This document shows positions 8,099 through 15,823 of a stretch of DNA of 64,000 nucleotides, piece by piece. The notes under the pieces were generated by a model. The model did not search any database and had not been told where the DNA came from. It saw only the letters and a program-made list of their open reading frames with translations. The translations under genes were made by a program, and so were the position numbers. How positions within the stretch are numbered: position 1 is the stretch's first letter; the number at the start of each line of letters is the position of its first letter. Source of the stretch: CALEMW01 sp964343835 (GTDB lineage: Bacteria > Krumholzibacteriota > Krumholzibacteriia > LZORAL124-64-63); contig CAYFKR010000016.1 in assembly GCA_964343835.1 (NCBI GenBank), positions 19,025 through 83,024 on the forward strand, read 5' to 3'.

Positions 8099-9019
8099 AT
8101 GTCCTATCTGGACGCACGGTACGCGGCATCGATGTCCGGTTTCGGATCACCCCTCCGGTTGCCTGCCTGTCAGGGCTGGGTGCTGGAGCGCGAGATCCCG
8201 GGCACCGGTCTGCGTGACGCCGTGGGTTGCTATCCCCTGTTCCGGTGCCGGGATTGGCGGCTGCTCGCGGGGGACCTGGCCATGCTCCGGGATCGGGGCC
8301 TGGTGAGTTTGACGCTGGTCTGCGATCCGCTGACCTGCGATACCGACGCCCTCGGAGACGTCGACTTCCGCCCCTACAAGGACCACTACGTCGTGGACCT
8401 CGGCGCCCTCCCGGATGAGCCGGGCTCGGCCCATCACCGTCGAAACGCACGACGCTTCCTCAGGCACGGGATCGTCACGGAGTGCGAGGCTCCCGTCGAC
8501 CACCTCGATGCGTGGTGCCGACTGTACGACGAACTGTCCGGGCGGCACGGGATCACGGGCCAGGCCGCCTTCTCGCGCGGCGCATTCGAGACCCAGCTCG
8601 CCCTGCCGGGCGCCCGCCTGTGGCGGGCGGAGATCGACGGATGCATCGTCGGCCTGCAGCTCTGGTTCCTGGAAGGCGAGCTGGCCTGGCACCATCTCTC
8701 CGGTTACGACCCCGCAGGGTATCGCTGGGGGGGCGCATCCTATGCCCTGATGGCCGCGGCCCTGCACGATCTAGCCGCCGCGGGCGCGACCACCGCCCTG
8801 CTCGGCAGCGGTGCCGGTCGCGACCACAACGCGTCGGATGGATTGAGTCGCTTCAAGGCCGGGTGGGCCACGGGCACGCTCCCGGCTCCCATGGTCACCG
8901 CGGTCCTGGACGTCGCCGCCTATGAATCCCTGTCCCTGGGGCGGACCGACGCCGCCTTCTTCCCCGCCTACCGTGCGCCCGGTGCGGACGTCGCCAGGGA
9001 GGGCTGTCATGCGGTCTGA
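8099..9019 (+). CDS. GNAT-fold N-acyltransferase (BioF2/FemAB-like)
   Basis: 306 residues resembling the BioF2-like (Acetyltransf_6) branch of the GNAT superfamily, as seen in LRDAVGCYPLFRCRDWRLL, AHHRRNARRFLRHGI and WRAEIDGCIVGLQLWFLEG, followed by AWHHLSGYDPAGYRWGG. These enzymes acylate an amino group. The next gene, overlapping by 11 bases, is a DegT sugar aminotransferase, so the likely substrate is the amino sugar it makes; this is inference from order. It is the first gene of a three-gene plus-strand operon. No signal peptide. The start ATG follows a short divergent intergenic region and has no strong Shine-Dalgarno sequence, so a slightly later start is possible. Confidence 0.8.
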   Translation: MSYLDARYAASMSGFGSPLRLPACQGWVLEREIPGTGLRDAVGCYPLFRCRDWRLLAGDLAMLRDRGLVSLTLVCDPLTCDTDALGDVDFRPYKDHYVVDLGALPDEPGSAHHRRNARRFLRHGIVTECEAPVDHLDAWCRLYDELSGRHGITGQAAFSRGAFETQLALPGARLWRAEIDGCIVGLQLWFLEGELAWHHLSGYDPAGYRWGGASYALMAAALHDLAAAGATTALLGSGAGRDHNASDGLSRFKAGWATGTLPAPMVTAVLDVAAYESLSLGRTDAAFFPAYRAPGADVAREGCHAV

Positions 9020-10220
9020 TCGCTTCGCCCTGTTCGGCGGCCGGCCCGCATTCGCGGACCCCCTCCACGTGGGTGCCCCGAATCTCTGCGACCGGTCGCG
9101 GTTCTATGAGCGCCTCGACCGTGTGTTCGACAGCGGTCGGTTGACCAACCGCGGTCCCATGGTGCGCGAGTTCGAAACGGCGATCGCCGAGCGCTCCGGC
9201 GTGGACCACTGCGTGGCCATGTGCAACGCCACCACGGCCCTGGAGATCGGGGCCCGGGCCCTGGGGCTGTCGGGAGAAGTCCTGGTGCCGGCCTTCACCT
9301 TCGTGGCCACGGCCCACGCCCTGACCTGGCAGGGGATCCAGCCTGTGTTCTGCGACATCGATCCGGAGACCCACCTGATCGATCCCGTCGACGCCGAGCG
9401 GCGCATCACGTCCCGGACCACCGGCATCCTCGCCGTCCACCTCTGGGGCCGGCCCGCACCGGTGGAGGCCCTGCGCGACCTGGCCGAACGGAACGGACTG
9501 CGCCTGATGTACGATGCGGCCCACGCGTTCGGCTGCACTCACAAGGGGCGGCCTCTGGCGTCCTACGGCGACCTCGCCGTGTACAGCTTCCACGCCACCA
9601 AGGCCCTGGGCACGGCCGAGGGCGGCGCCGTGGTCACGGACGACCCCGTCCTTGCGGCCACCGTCCGGGACATGCAGAACTTCGGATTCAGGAAGACGGA
9701 CCACGTGGCGGCCCTGGGCATCAACGGCAAGATGAGCGAACTGTCGGCTGCCATGGGCCTGACCGCCCTCGAGCAGTTCGACGGGTGGACGGCCGTCAAT
9801 GCGACGCACCATCAGGCGTATCGGGAGGGGCTGGCCGGTGTCCCCGGCGTGACCATCCGGGAAGAGCGGACCGATGACGACCGCAACCACCAATACGTGA
9901 TCGTGGACGTGGACCAGGAGCGGGCCGGTCTGTCCCGCGACGCCCTCGTGGACCTGCTCCAGGCGGAGAACGTGCTGGCCCGACGGTACTTCCATCCCGG
10001 CTGTCACCGCATGGAGCCCTACGCCTCGCGGCCCTGGGCCGCGCGCGAGGAACTGCCGGTGACCGAATCGGTGTGCGGCAGGGTGATGGCTCTGCCCACG
10101 GGCACGGCGGTGACCGTCGCGGACATCGCAGTGGTCTGCGACCTGATCCGCGATGCAGTGGCCGCTTCCGACGAGATCGGCGAGCGGATCCGCCCGCAGA
10201 CCGGGAAGGTCGCACCATGA
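9009..10220 (+). CDS. DegT/DnrJ/EryC1/StrS sugar aminotransferase
   Basis: 403-residue PLP enzyme converting a keto sugar nucleotide to an amino sugar, usually with glutamate. The N-terminus ALFGGRPAF is typical of the family. The PLP lysine is K198 in VYSFHATKALGTAEGGAV, with the cofactor aspartate at about 169 (LMYDAAHAFG) and the substrate loop in NATTALEIGARALG. I chose ATG 9011-side start at 9009 because AGGGAGG lies six bases upstream; longer readings run into the GNAT gene. It overlaps the acyltransferase by 11 bases and the glycosyltransferase by four (ATGA). With the acyltransferase it would make an N-acylated amino sugar, which the third gene could attach. Confidence 0.92.
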   Translation: MRSDRFALFGGRPAFADPLHVGAPNLCDRSRFYERLDRVFDSGRLTNRGPMVREFETAIAERSGVDHCVAMCNATTALEIGARALGLSGEVLVPAFTFVATAHALTWQGIQPVFCDIDPETHLIDPVDAERRITSRTTGILAVHLWGRPAPVEALRDLAERNGLRLMYDAAHAFGCTHKGRPLASYGDLAVYSFHATKALGTAEGGAVVTDDPVLAATVRDMQNFGFRKTDHVAALGINGKMSELSAAMGLTALEQFDGWTAVNATHHQAYREGLAGVPGVTIREERTDDDRNHQYVIVDVDQERAGLSRDALVDLLQAENVLARRYFHPGCHRMEPYASRPWAAREELPVTESVCGRVMALPTGTAVTVADIAVVCDLIRDAVAASDEIGERIRPQTGKVAP

Positions 10221-11743
10221 CCGCCATCCCGGACGCCGTCATCCGGTATGGATCCGGGGACGCTCCCGACGTCGTCCAGATCGTTCCCTGGACCGGCATC
10301 GCCTTCAAGATCGGCCTGTCGCGTCCGTGTCCGCTGCGTGCAGGTCATCTCGATACGGTGGAGATCGAGGGACTCCCGTCCGATGCGACCGAGGAGAGTC
10401 TCCACGGAATCCTTCGTCTGGCCCGACGACTCGTCCGGCCGGGCGGACGGGTCACGATTCAGGACGCACCGGGCAGCTTCGGTCCCGACAATGACGATAT
10501 GCAGGTGATCGCCCATACGTGCGGTCTCGATATCATCGGGAACGGGCCGGCCCTGATCCTCGAGCGGCCCGATGCGGGGGACGATTCCCTGGTCAGCATC
10601 GTGATTCCAGCCTACAAGGCGGGACACCTGAGGGAAGCGCTGGTCAGCGCCCTGGAGCAGGACCACCGTCGCACCGAGATCATCGTCTGCGACGACGATC
10701 CAACGGGTGCGGTGGCGGCCGTGGTCGGGGATCTCGGCGCAGGCGCCGATCGGGTCCGCCGCATCGACAACGGCAGCAACCTGGGCGGTCGCGCCAACTA
10801 CCTCCAGTGCCTCGACGTGGCCCGCGGCGAGTACGTGAAGTACCTCAACGACGACGATGTCCTGGCGCCGGACTGCGTCTCGACCATGGCCGCCTGCCTG
10901 GACGACAGGCCCGACGTCGGTCTCGTCACGTCCTATCGGGCGTTGATCGACGACGCCGGGTCACCCCTGCCGGATCAGCCGTTCAACGTTCCGCTGGACA
11001 GTCATGACCTGCTGACCCAGGGGGAGGCTCTGGCCACCCTCGTTCTCACCACCCGCTGCAACCGGATCGGCGAACCCACGACCGTCATGTTCCGTCGTCG
11101 GGACCTGGCAGGGAACCGGCCGCACGCCATGAGCTACGCCGGTCGGTCGGCCCTGCGCAACGGCGACATGTCCATGTGGACCACCCTGCTGTCCCGTGGG
11201 GATGCCGTCATCGTCTCGCGTGCGTTGAGTTCGTTCCGCCAGCACGCGGGTCAGGTCCAGCACAGCGACGTGTTCAGAGCCGAAGCCGAGCGGGCCTGGG
11301 ACCTGTTGATCGGCGATGCCCGGCGCACGGGTCTGATCCTGAAGAGCGTCCCCGCGATCCGGAGGGCCGACATCCTGCCTCGAGGGATGTCGTCGGCCGG
11401 GTGGTCGGATCTGACGAGTCCATGGTGCCGGATCCCGGTCGGAGCGAGCGCCGACGAGCAGGTGGAGGAGGCGAGCCGCCAGCTGGACGCCGGTGATCTG
11501 GAATCCGCCGCCGCCCGCCTGGACGCCGCCCTTCGCATTGATCCCGGCCGCGAGGACGCCCGAGCGGGACTGGCCCTGGTCCTTTGGGAGCGGGGGAGAC
11601 GCTCGGCGGCCCTGTCCACCCTGGGACTCCTGTCACGGAGTGCAGCGTCGGCCGACGCTCTCGACCCTCTCGCCGGCATGATGACGGCCGCCGGCATGAC
11701 GGATGCGCGTCGCGCTCTGGAGGATCGACTGCAGACGGCCTGA
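10217..11743 (+). CDS. Glycosyltransferase family 2 with methyltransferase-like N-terminus and TPR tail
   Basis: 508 residues. GT2 catalytic domain at about 125-340: LVSIVIPAYKAGHLREAL, EIIVCDDDP, NLGGRANYLQCLDVARG and the DxD-type YLNDDDVLAPD. Residues about 35-115 resemble the C-terminal half of a SAM methyltransferase (LARRLVRPGGRVTIQDAPG, HTCGLDIIGNGPALILERP) but no SAM-binding glycine loop precedes it, so this part is probably a remnant or docking module. Residues about 410-508 are TPR-like. It starts in an ATGA overlap with the DegT gene. The likely job is transfer of the amino sugar made by the two upstream genes to a cell-surface acceptor. Confidence 0.85.
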   Translation: MTAIPDAVIRYGSGDAPDVVQIVPWTGIAFKIGLSRPCPLRAGHLDTVEIEGLPSDATEESLHGILRLARRLVRPGGRVTIQDAPGSFGPDNDDMQVIAHTCGLDIIGNGPALILERPDAGDDSLVSIVIPAYKAGHLREALVSALEQDHRRTEIIVCDDDPTGAVAAVVGDLGAGADRVRRIDNGSNLGGRANYLQCLDVARGEYVKYLNDDDVLAPDCVSTMAACLDDRPDVGLVTSYRALIDDAGSPLPDQPFNVPLDSHDLLTQGEALATLVLTTRCNRIGEPTTVMFRRRDLAGNRPHAMSYAGRSALRNGDMSMWTTLLSRGDAVIVSRALSSFRQHAGQVQHSDVFRAEAERAWDLLIGDARRTGLILKSVPAIRRADILPRGMSSAGWSDLTSPWCRIPVGASADEQVEEASRQLDAGDLESAAARLDAALRIDPGREDARAGLALVLWERGRRSAALSTLGLLSRSAASADALDPLAGMMTAAGMTDARRALEDRLQTA

Positions 11744-11775
11744 AGGGGATCGTGATCCGAGTGGCGTGGGCGCTG

Positions 11776-12789
11776 TCAGACGACGGCGCCCGCGATGTCG
11801 TTCCAGGCCGATTCGAGGGTGTCGCGCAGTTCGGAGGCGAGATCCCTGCGGCGGGGAGTGAATGCCTCGGGGCCGGCGTATCCGGCGTCGGTGTCGACGC
11901 CATGGCGACGGAGCATCGATGCGAGGCTTGCATGGACGTCACCGGGGGCCCGGCAGAACTCGGCGTAGTCGATGGAGATCCAACGGTCGTCGGGAACCGC
12001 CGCGAGTCCCTCGCGGACGCCACGCTCGGTATCGTGAACCTGTACGGCGACCTGGACGGCCGGCGATTCGTCGGCTACCTCGACGGCCCGCGGGGGCCTG
12101 AAGGAGTACCAGCGGTCCTCGCGGCCGAAGAAGTCGCGGCGTGCGTCCAGCAACGACGCCATGTTCTCCACGGGATCGCGATGGACGTGGACGAAGAGCG
12201 CACCTGGCAGCGTCTCGGCGAGCCAGGGCAGGTTCCAGTCCATGATCAGGCCCTTCATCAGCAACGGCATGTCGCGCACGCGCTCCCAGGCGGCGAGTTC
12301 AGCCAGCAGACGGTCCCGGTCGATGGCGGCCAGGTCGGCGGACGACAGGGCGTGGGTTTCGCGCTCGGGCAGGTGGCGCCGCCAGAAGTACCAGAATTCA
12401 TGGGGGGCGGTGAGCCCACGGGTCTTGCCGAGGCGTGACGAGAACGGGTCTGCATCGGCATCCTGAGGAACGGTCAGTTCCCCGTTGTGGTCGCACGCGG
12501 GGTCGGTGAGCAGGCGCTCGATGCGGGCGCCGATCCAGGGTGTCGAAGGAAAACGCGACACGAGGTTGCTCGGATAGGCGAAGAGGCCGAGGGATGCCAG
12601 CCACTGGTAGGCGAGGGTGGTCCCGCTGCGGGGACAACCCACCACGAACACGGAGGGCAGTCGGGGTTCGGCGCCGTTCTCGGCGACGGCTTCGGATGCG
12701 GGTGCCAGGTCCGTGGCGAGGTCCTTCAGGAGGGTCTCGAGGACTGGATTGCGACGATGGTCGTCGCGCCGTCCGGCGATGTCCATCAT
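11776..12789 (-). CDS. Sulfotransferase family protein
   Basis: 337 residues. The PAPS-binding loop is VFVVGCPRSGTTLAYQWL near residue 50, and the second motif is around ALFVHVHRDPVENMASLLDA with the conserved Arg-Asp pair. No membrane segment. The ATG at 12789 overlaps the TGA of the upstream sulfotransferase (ATGA) and has GGAGGAGG just before it. The pair therefore forms one translational unit. Transfer of sulfate from PAPS to a surface sugar is the likely reaction given the neighbours; the acceptor is unknown. The 3' end faces the plus-strand GT2 gene 32 bases away. Confidence 0.88.
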   Translation of the reverse strand: MMDIAGRRDDHRRNPVLETLLKDLATDLAPASEAVAENGAEPRLPSVFVVGCPRSGTTLAYQWLASLGLFAYPSNLVSRFPSTPWIGARIERLLTDPACDHNGELTVPQDADADPFSSRLGKTRGLTAPHEFWYFWRRHLPERETHALSSADLAAIDRDRLLAELAAWERVRDMPLLMKGLIMDWNLPWLAETLPGALFVHVHRDPVENMASLLDARRDFFGREDRWYSFRPPRAVEVADESPAVQVAVQVHDTERGVREGLAAVPDDRWISIDYAEFCRAPGDVHASLASMLRRHGVDTDAGYAGPEAFTPRRRDLASELRDTLESAWNDIAGAVV

Positions 12790-13814
12790 GCCTCCTCCGG
12801 AACACGGACGGGAGCGGCGAGAGGAGCCGTCCAAGGGCGGACGCCGATGCGTCGCAGGACGGCCGAGCGGGCGGCGCGCACGGTCCGCTCCGCCTCGGGG
12901 ACATCCATGTATTCGGACTTCTCCCACCGCTCGAGGGGCGACAGGTCCGACTGCAGTTCCGGAGCGGAGCGGGGATCGTCGGACGTCGCCTCGTAACCGA
13001 ACGCCTGCATGAGATGATCGCAGGTCCGTTCCACACAGGCGATCTCGTCGGTCGTCAGTCCGTTGCGCCACTTCCCGTAGTTCGTGGACATGACCGGTCG
13101 CGACAGGTTTTTCCAGTCGTCCGTCCGTCCGGCTGCGTCGGTGTTGGAGGTACGTTCGTGGAAGTCCAGCATGGCCCTGGCGGGGGTGATTCCCAGGAAC
13201 GAGCAGATGGATTCGAGAACGGCGTCCGGGTTCGCGACGAGATCCTCGTACCGTGCCACGGTCATGCGCTCGGGTCCAAGCCACGATCGTGTCCGGGCGA
13301 GTCCGTCCTGATCGTCACGCCAGATGCCGGACGCCCTCACCACGCCGCCGCGCAGGATGGGTGACCGTTTCCAGGACAGGGCCATGTCCCTGGGGTCACG
13401 GACCAGACCCACGAATCGGGCATCGGGGAAGGCCCGCTCGAGGAAGGTCAGGTAGCGCCAGGAGTGGTTCTCCTTGAGGAAGAGCGTGGAAGCTCCGCAC
13501 GCTCGTGCCTCGGTCTCGAGGACGGTGCGGACCAGGGTGGCCGGGTCATGGTCGGGGGCGGCTGCGGCGAGGTCTGAAGAGCTCCAGGACGTTCGCCAAG
13601 TCCCCAGTTTGGTGGCGAGAAGATCCTCGACATCGCTCAGAAACGCGCTCCAGTGCCCAGGCGATGTGAGATCGCCCCAACGCGGCAGGTTCTCGGCCAC
13701 CACGCGGACCAGATGGGCCGGTGTCGGACCGCAGACGGCAGGGTGGGCATCCATCATCCGGGTGATCAGGTTCGAGCCCGATCGTTCGGAGCACATCAGG
13801 ATAACGTATTGCAA
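12786..13814 (-). CDS. Sulfotransferase family protein (variant PAPS loop, TTG start)
   Basis: 342 residues with an N-terminal PAPS loop of the form VILMCSERSGSNLITRMM, in which the usual PRSGTT reads ERSGSN, a known variant in Stf0-type and nodulation-type sulfotransferases. The second PAPS site is RFVGLVRDPRDMALSWKRSP at about residue 150. The best start is a TTG at 13814 with GAGG eight bases upstream; it places the loop five residues in, as in relatives. It is coupled to the next sulfotransferase by an ATGA overlap. Acceptor unknown; probably sulfates the same surface glycan or a different position of it. Confidence 0.85.
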   Translation of the reverse strand: MQYVILMCSERSGSNLITRMMDAHPAVCGPTPAHLVRVVAENLPRWGDLTSPGHWSAFLSDVEDLLATKLGTWRTSWSSSDLAAAAPDHDPATLVRTVLETEARACGASTLFLKENHSWRYLTFLERAFPDARFVGLVRDPRDMALSWKRSPILRGGVVRASGIWRDDQDGLARTRSWLGPERMTVARYEDLVANPDAVLESICSFLGITPARAMLDFHERTSNTDAAGRTDDWKNLSRPVMSTNYGKWRNGLTTDEIACVERTCDHLMQAFGYEATSDDPRSAPELQSDLSPLERWEKSEYMDVPEAERTVRAARSAVLRRIGVRPWTAPLAAPVRVPEEA

Positions 13815-13878
13815 GACAAGGACCTCACTGGGACAGGGGGTCGACCTGCCCTGGAGGTTGCAACTGGCGTGCCAGGCC

Positions 13879-15453
13879 TTAGCCGGTGGTGAGGCGCCGG
13901 GTCAACGCCTTCAAATGCTCTGGCAGCCAGGGAAAGTACTCCACGATCAACCCCGCCCGGTCCAGGAACGCCTCGATGGCCGCCGTGTCGCGGCTGCCCC
14001 ACAGCACGCCGGTCCATTCGCGCAGGGCCCGGTCGGCCTCGGCCTGGTCGATGTCCACGTCCAGGGCCAGGTCGGCCCCCGCCACCAGGTCGCACACCAG
14101 CACGCCCAACGCGGCGGATGGACGGTCGGCCATCAGCGACGACGCCAGCTCCCTTGCCGCGCCGGGATCCTTGGCGCCGAGGCGGGCCAGGGCCAGCCCC
14201 TCGCCGGGGCGGCCGGCGGGGGCGCCGCCACAGGCCGAGGCGAAGAGGGCCGCGGCCTCTTCCCAGCGGCCGGACACCAGGGCGTGTTCGCCGAGGGCGG
14301 TGTCCAGGGCGGGGTCGTCGCCGTCGCCGCGGGAGGCGACGAAGGCGTCCAGTTCGCCGGCCGCGGCGGCGAGGGTCGCGGCGGCCAGCAGGGCCTCGGG
14401 GTCGTCGGGGCTGTCGCCCAGGGCGTCGTCGGCGAAGGCGCGGGCCACCTCGAGCCGGCCGTCGGCCACGGCGAGGCGGCAGAGGCCGGTCAGGGGGCGC
14501 ACGCGGTCCGCCGGCACGGCGGCGCCTTCCGCGGCTGCGAGGGCCGCACGGTAGGCGTCGGCTGCCTCGTCGGTGCGGCCCAGGGATTCCAGGAGCACGC
14601 CGCGGCGCAGGGGGAGATCGGAGGCGGGGAGCACGCGGTCGGCCCAGCCGTCCAGGCAGGCGAGCTCGGCCTCGGCGCCGCCGCCCAGGCCCTCGGCCAT
14701 GAGCACGACGAGGTGGCCGCCGTAGCGCAGGCGGGCGAGGGCGTCGTCGGGGGCGGTGCGGAGGGCGGCGTCGGCGTCGTGGGCCGCCTCGGCAAGGAGC
14801 TCTGCATCTCGCCAGAAGCGGGCCTGCTCCAGGAGCTTGAAGCGGCTGTACCAGTCGGCGGGGTCGTCGGCGATGCAACGGCGCAGCAGGGTGGTGTCGC
14901 GTTCCTTCTTGGCGCGATCCGAGGCCACGCCGCGGGCGTAGCCCAGGTGGTGGAGCACGCCGTCCAGGGCGACCGCGTGCCGGCCACTGCGGGCCAGGTA
15001 GGCCTCCACCGCCTCGGTGACGTCCTCGTGGATGCGGTGGCGGAATCGGATCGACGGGTCGTTGCGGAACAGGCGCAGCAGGCGGGTCTCGTGGCGCGCG
15101 CCGCCGGAGAGGTCGTCGCGGAGCAGGACCGTGGCGGCGCCGGCGTCGTCGAGGTTCATGACGCCGCGGATCGATGCGGCCAGTCCGGGGGACACGCGTT
15201 CGTCGGCGTCCAGGAAGAGGACCCAGTCGCCGGTCGCGCCGTCGAGGCCGGCGTTGCGGGCGGCGGAGAAGTCGTCGTCCCAGGGGCGGTGGATCACCGT
15301 GGCGCCGGCCGACTCCAGCAGGGGGACGGTGCCGTCGACGGAGCCGGTGTCCACCACGCGCAGCTCGTCCCAGAGGCCGTCGACGGATGCCAGCAGGTCG
15401 GGAAGCATGGCTTCCTCGTCGCGGACGATCATGCAGATGGACAGTCGGGTCAT
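13879..15453 (-). CDS. Glycosyltransferase family 2 with TPR C-terminus
   Basis: 524 residues. The GT2 domain fills about residues 1-230: LSICMIVRDEEAMLPDLLAS, LRVVDTGSVDGT, FSAARNAGLDGATGDWVL and the DxD FLDADERVSP. This is the 'TPR-GT2' architecture with a long Ala-rich TPR region from about 240 to 520. It transfers an activated sugar to an unidentified acceptor. The ATG at 15453 has GGAGGAG four bases upstream. It lies upstream of the two sulfotransferases on the same strand, 64 bases away, so co-transcription is likely. The divergent neighbour is feoAB. Confidence 0.87.
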   Translation of the reverse strand: MTRLSICMIVRDEEAMLPDLLASVDGLWDELRVVDTGSVDGTVPLLESAGATVIHRPWDDDFSAARNAGLDGATGDWVLFLDADERVSPGLAASIRGVMNLDDAGAATVLLRDDLSGGARHETRLLRLFRNDPSIRFRHRIHEDVTEAVEAYLARSGRHAVALDGVLHHLGYARGVASDRAKKERDTTLLRRCIADDPADWYSRFKLLEQARFWRDAELLAEAAHDADAALRTAPDDALARLRYGGHLVVLMAEGLGGGAEAELACLDGWADRVLPASDLPLRRGVLLESLGRTDEAADAYRAALAAAEGAAVPADRVRPLTGLCRLAVADGRLEVARAFADDALGDSPDDPEALLAAATLAAAAGELDAFVASRGDGDDPALDTALGEHALVSGRWEEAAALFASACGGAPAGRPGEGLALARLGAKDPGAARELASSLMADRPSAALGVLVCDLVAGADLALDVDIDQAEADRALREWTGVLWGSRDTAAIEAFLDRAGLIVEYFPWLPEHLKALTRRLTTG

Positions 15454-15525
15454 GGGGCTCCTCCGTGTGTACGGGGCATCTTGGCGGGACCTGTCCACGC
15501 CGACAAGGAAAACCGCTGAAAAACC

Positions 15526-15554
15526 TTGGCCCCCGGCCGATCGTCTCCTATGTT
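15526..15554 (+). promoter_or_regulatory. Putative sigma-70 promoter of feoAB
   Basis: TTGGCC (15526-15531), 17-base spacer, TATGTT (15549-15554). It is placed 43 bases before the feoA start. I see no convincing Fur box. Confidence 0.42.
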
Positions 15555-15597
15555 GATGTCTGTCAGAATTTCTTGTCGCACCAAGAATGGAGCCGCG

Positions 15598-15822
15598 ATG
15601 ACCCTCGCCGACCTCAAGGCGGGCCACGAGGCCGACCTCGTGGACATCGATCCCGATCTGACCCTCAGGCCGCGCCTGATGGAGATGGGGCTGACCCCGG
15701 GCGTCCGCCTGTCGGTGATCCGCGTCGCGCCCATGGGCGACCCCATCCAGGTGCTGGTTCGCGGCACCCGCGTGTCCCTTTCCAAGGCCGATGCCGCGGG
15801 CATCCGCGTGGCCGGGTGCTGA
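15598..15822 (+). CDS. feoA: Ferrous iron transport protein A
   Basis: 74-residue cytosolic SH3-like protein that works with FeoB in Fe2+ uptake. The fold is visible as LADLKAGHEADLVDID, LRPRLMEMGLTPGVRLSVI (the FeoA hallmark around 'MGLTPG') and DPIQVLVRGTRVSLSKADA. Start ATG at 15598 has GGAG six bases upstream. feoB follows after a single base, so the two are co-translated. The length matches standalone FeoA. A promoter-like TTGGCC/TATGTT is directly upstream. Confidence 0.95.
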   Translation: MTLADLKAGHEADLVDIDPDLTLRPRLMEMGLTPGVRLSVIRVAPMGDPIQVLVRGTRVSLSKADAAGIRVAGC

Positions 15823-15823
15823 G

